A stretch of 13,824 bases of DNA from Planctomycetota bacterium (lineage in GTDB: Bacteria > Planctomycetota > Planctomycetia > Pirellulales > Lacipirellulaceae), in assembly GCA_013151315.1 (NCBI GenBank), contig JAADIN010000188.1, positions 1 to 13,824 of the forward strand. The letters run 5' to 3'. Position 1 is the first letter of the stretch. Every line of letters starts with the position of its first letter. The notes beneath the pieces are model-generated. The model saw only the letters and a list, made by a program, of their open reading frames with translations. It searched no databases and was not told where the DNA came from. Made by a program: the position numbers and the translations under genes. Shown one piece after another: positions 13,506 to 13,824 of the stretch.

Positions 13506-13591
13506 TTGAACCACAGAGGCACGGAGAACACAGAGAAAAAAGAGATAGGGGGAAACAAAAACTCGGTTTCCTCCGTGTCTCTGTGTTTCAA
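13506..13591. repeat. Imperfect inverted repeat with CCACAGAGG-type ends
   Basis: The left arm (13506-13530) begins TTGAACCACAGAGGCACGG. The right arm (13567-13591) is its imperfect inverse, ending CTCTGTGTTTCAA, with about 21 of 25 positions matching. The 36-bp loop is purine-rich. It fills the gap between two minus-strand genes. Confidence 0.8.
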
Positions 13592-13602
13592 TCTTTTCCC
13601 CT

Positions 13603-13824
13603 TTAATTCGGCACAAAACTTTTCGTCACGGTCGTTTCGCGTATTTGCCGCGTGTCGGGTTCGTAGACGCGAAGTTTGACTTGGATGCCACGCAGCGGGA
13701 CGTTGTAGGGGGGCGAAGTTTCGCGCTCGCCGACGTCGTCGACGCCATTTACAGCACCAAAGCCGACGTCATCATCTAACTTGTTCATGCCCTGATCAAC
13801 GGTCCCATCATTTTCTGTATCGAT
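13603..13824 (-). CDS. C-terminal end of an unidentified protein, possibly pseudopilin-like
   Basis: The frame is open to the window edge, so the gene starts beyond 13824 and only the last 73 residues are seen. They contain an Asp/Gly/Asn-rich stretch (GFGAVNGVDDVGERETS) followed by PPYNVPLRGIQVKLRVYEPDTRQIRETTVTKSF and a short tail. The ending PLRGIQVKLRVYEPDTRQIRE reminds me of C-termini of planctomycete prepilin-like or GspJ-like proteins, in which a last beta-strand carries such a motif. This is a weak resemblance, and the diagnostic N-terminal methylation signal is outside the window. It is upstream of, and on the same strand as, the 106-residue gene. Confidence 0.6.
   Translation of the reverse strand: MDTENDGTVDQGMNKLDDDVGFGAVNGVDDVGERETSPPYNVPLRGIQVKLRVYEPDTRQIRETTVTKSFVPN

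Noticed and set aside
13488..13616. Longer N-terminus for the 106-residue protein (start at 13616).
   Set aside because: The extra residues are encoded by the inverted repeat at 13506-13591 and look like translated repeat, not protein.

Overview
The window looks like chromosomal DNA of a planctomycete, most likely of the Pirellulales. The grounds are the planctomycete-type AtpD and AtpC sequences, an exported formylglycine-type sulfatase, a secreted protein with two DUF1080 domains, a GlnB/AmtB pair whose transporter carries a signal peptide and an acidic linker, and many short-period repeats between genes. The assignment rests on remembered family sequences, not on a search.

Layout. Positions 1-1874 (+) hold the end of an F1Fo-ATP synthase operon: atpD, cut by the window edge and broken by two +1 frameshifts, then an intact atpC. 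Positions 1899-3909 (-) hold amtB followed by glnB, the ammonium transporter and its PII regulator. A strong match to a sigma-54 promoter (4017-4032) and a cluster of TTACTG half-sites behind it lie upstream of amtB. Positions 4433-7146 (+) hold an exported sulfatase and an exported HAD-type phosphohydrolase. Positions 7176-11823 (-) form a housekeeping run transcribed as coaE, rho, ribH, nusB, ftsY. Positions 12012-13824 (-) hold the C-terminal end of an unidentified protein (possibly pseudopilin-like), a 106-residue beta-sandwich-like protein and a secreted double-DUF1080 protein.

How the parts work together. AmtB and GlnB form the standard ammonium-sensing pair, probably under nitrogen control through sigma-54. 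Rho, NusB, FtsY, RibH and CoaE are core transcription-termination, antitermination, protein-targeting and cofactor functions. The sulfatase, HAD hydrolase and DUF1080 protein fit the degradation of sulfated or modified glycans, but no substrate can be read from the sequence.

I see no CRISPR array, phage, transposase, defence locus, rRNA or tRNA. The most distinctive signal is the intergenic DNA. Heptamer arrays lie beside atpD/atpC, glnB, ribH and ftsY. A 10-bp tandem array lies between ribH and nusB, a long imperfect hairpin lies near 13.5 kb, and two related perfect palindromes lie just after stop codons and differ by paired, compensatory changes. The regulatory candidates are the sigma-54 promoter, its possible enhancer and a C-rich rho leader.
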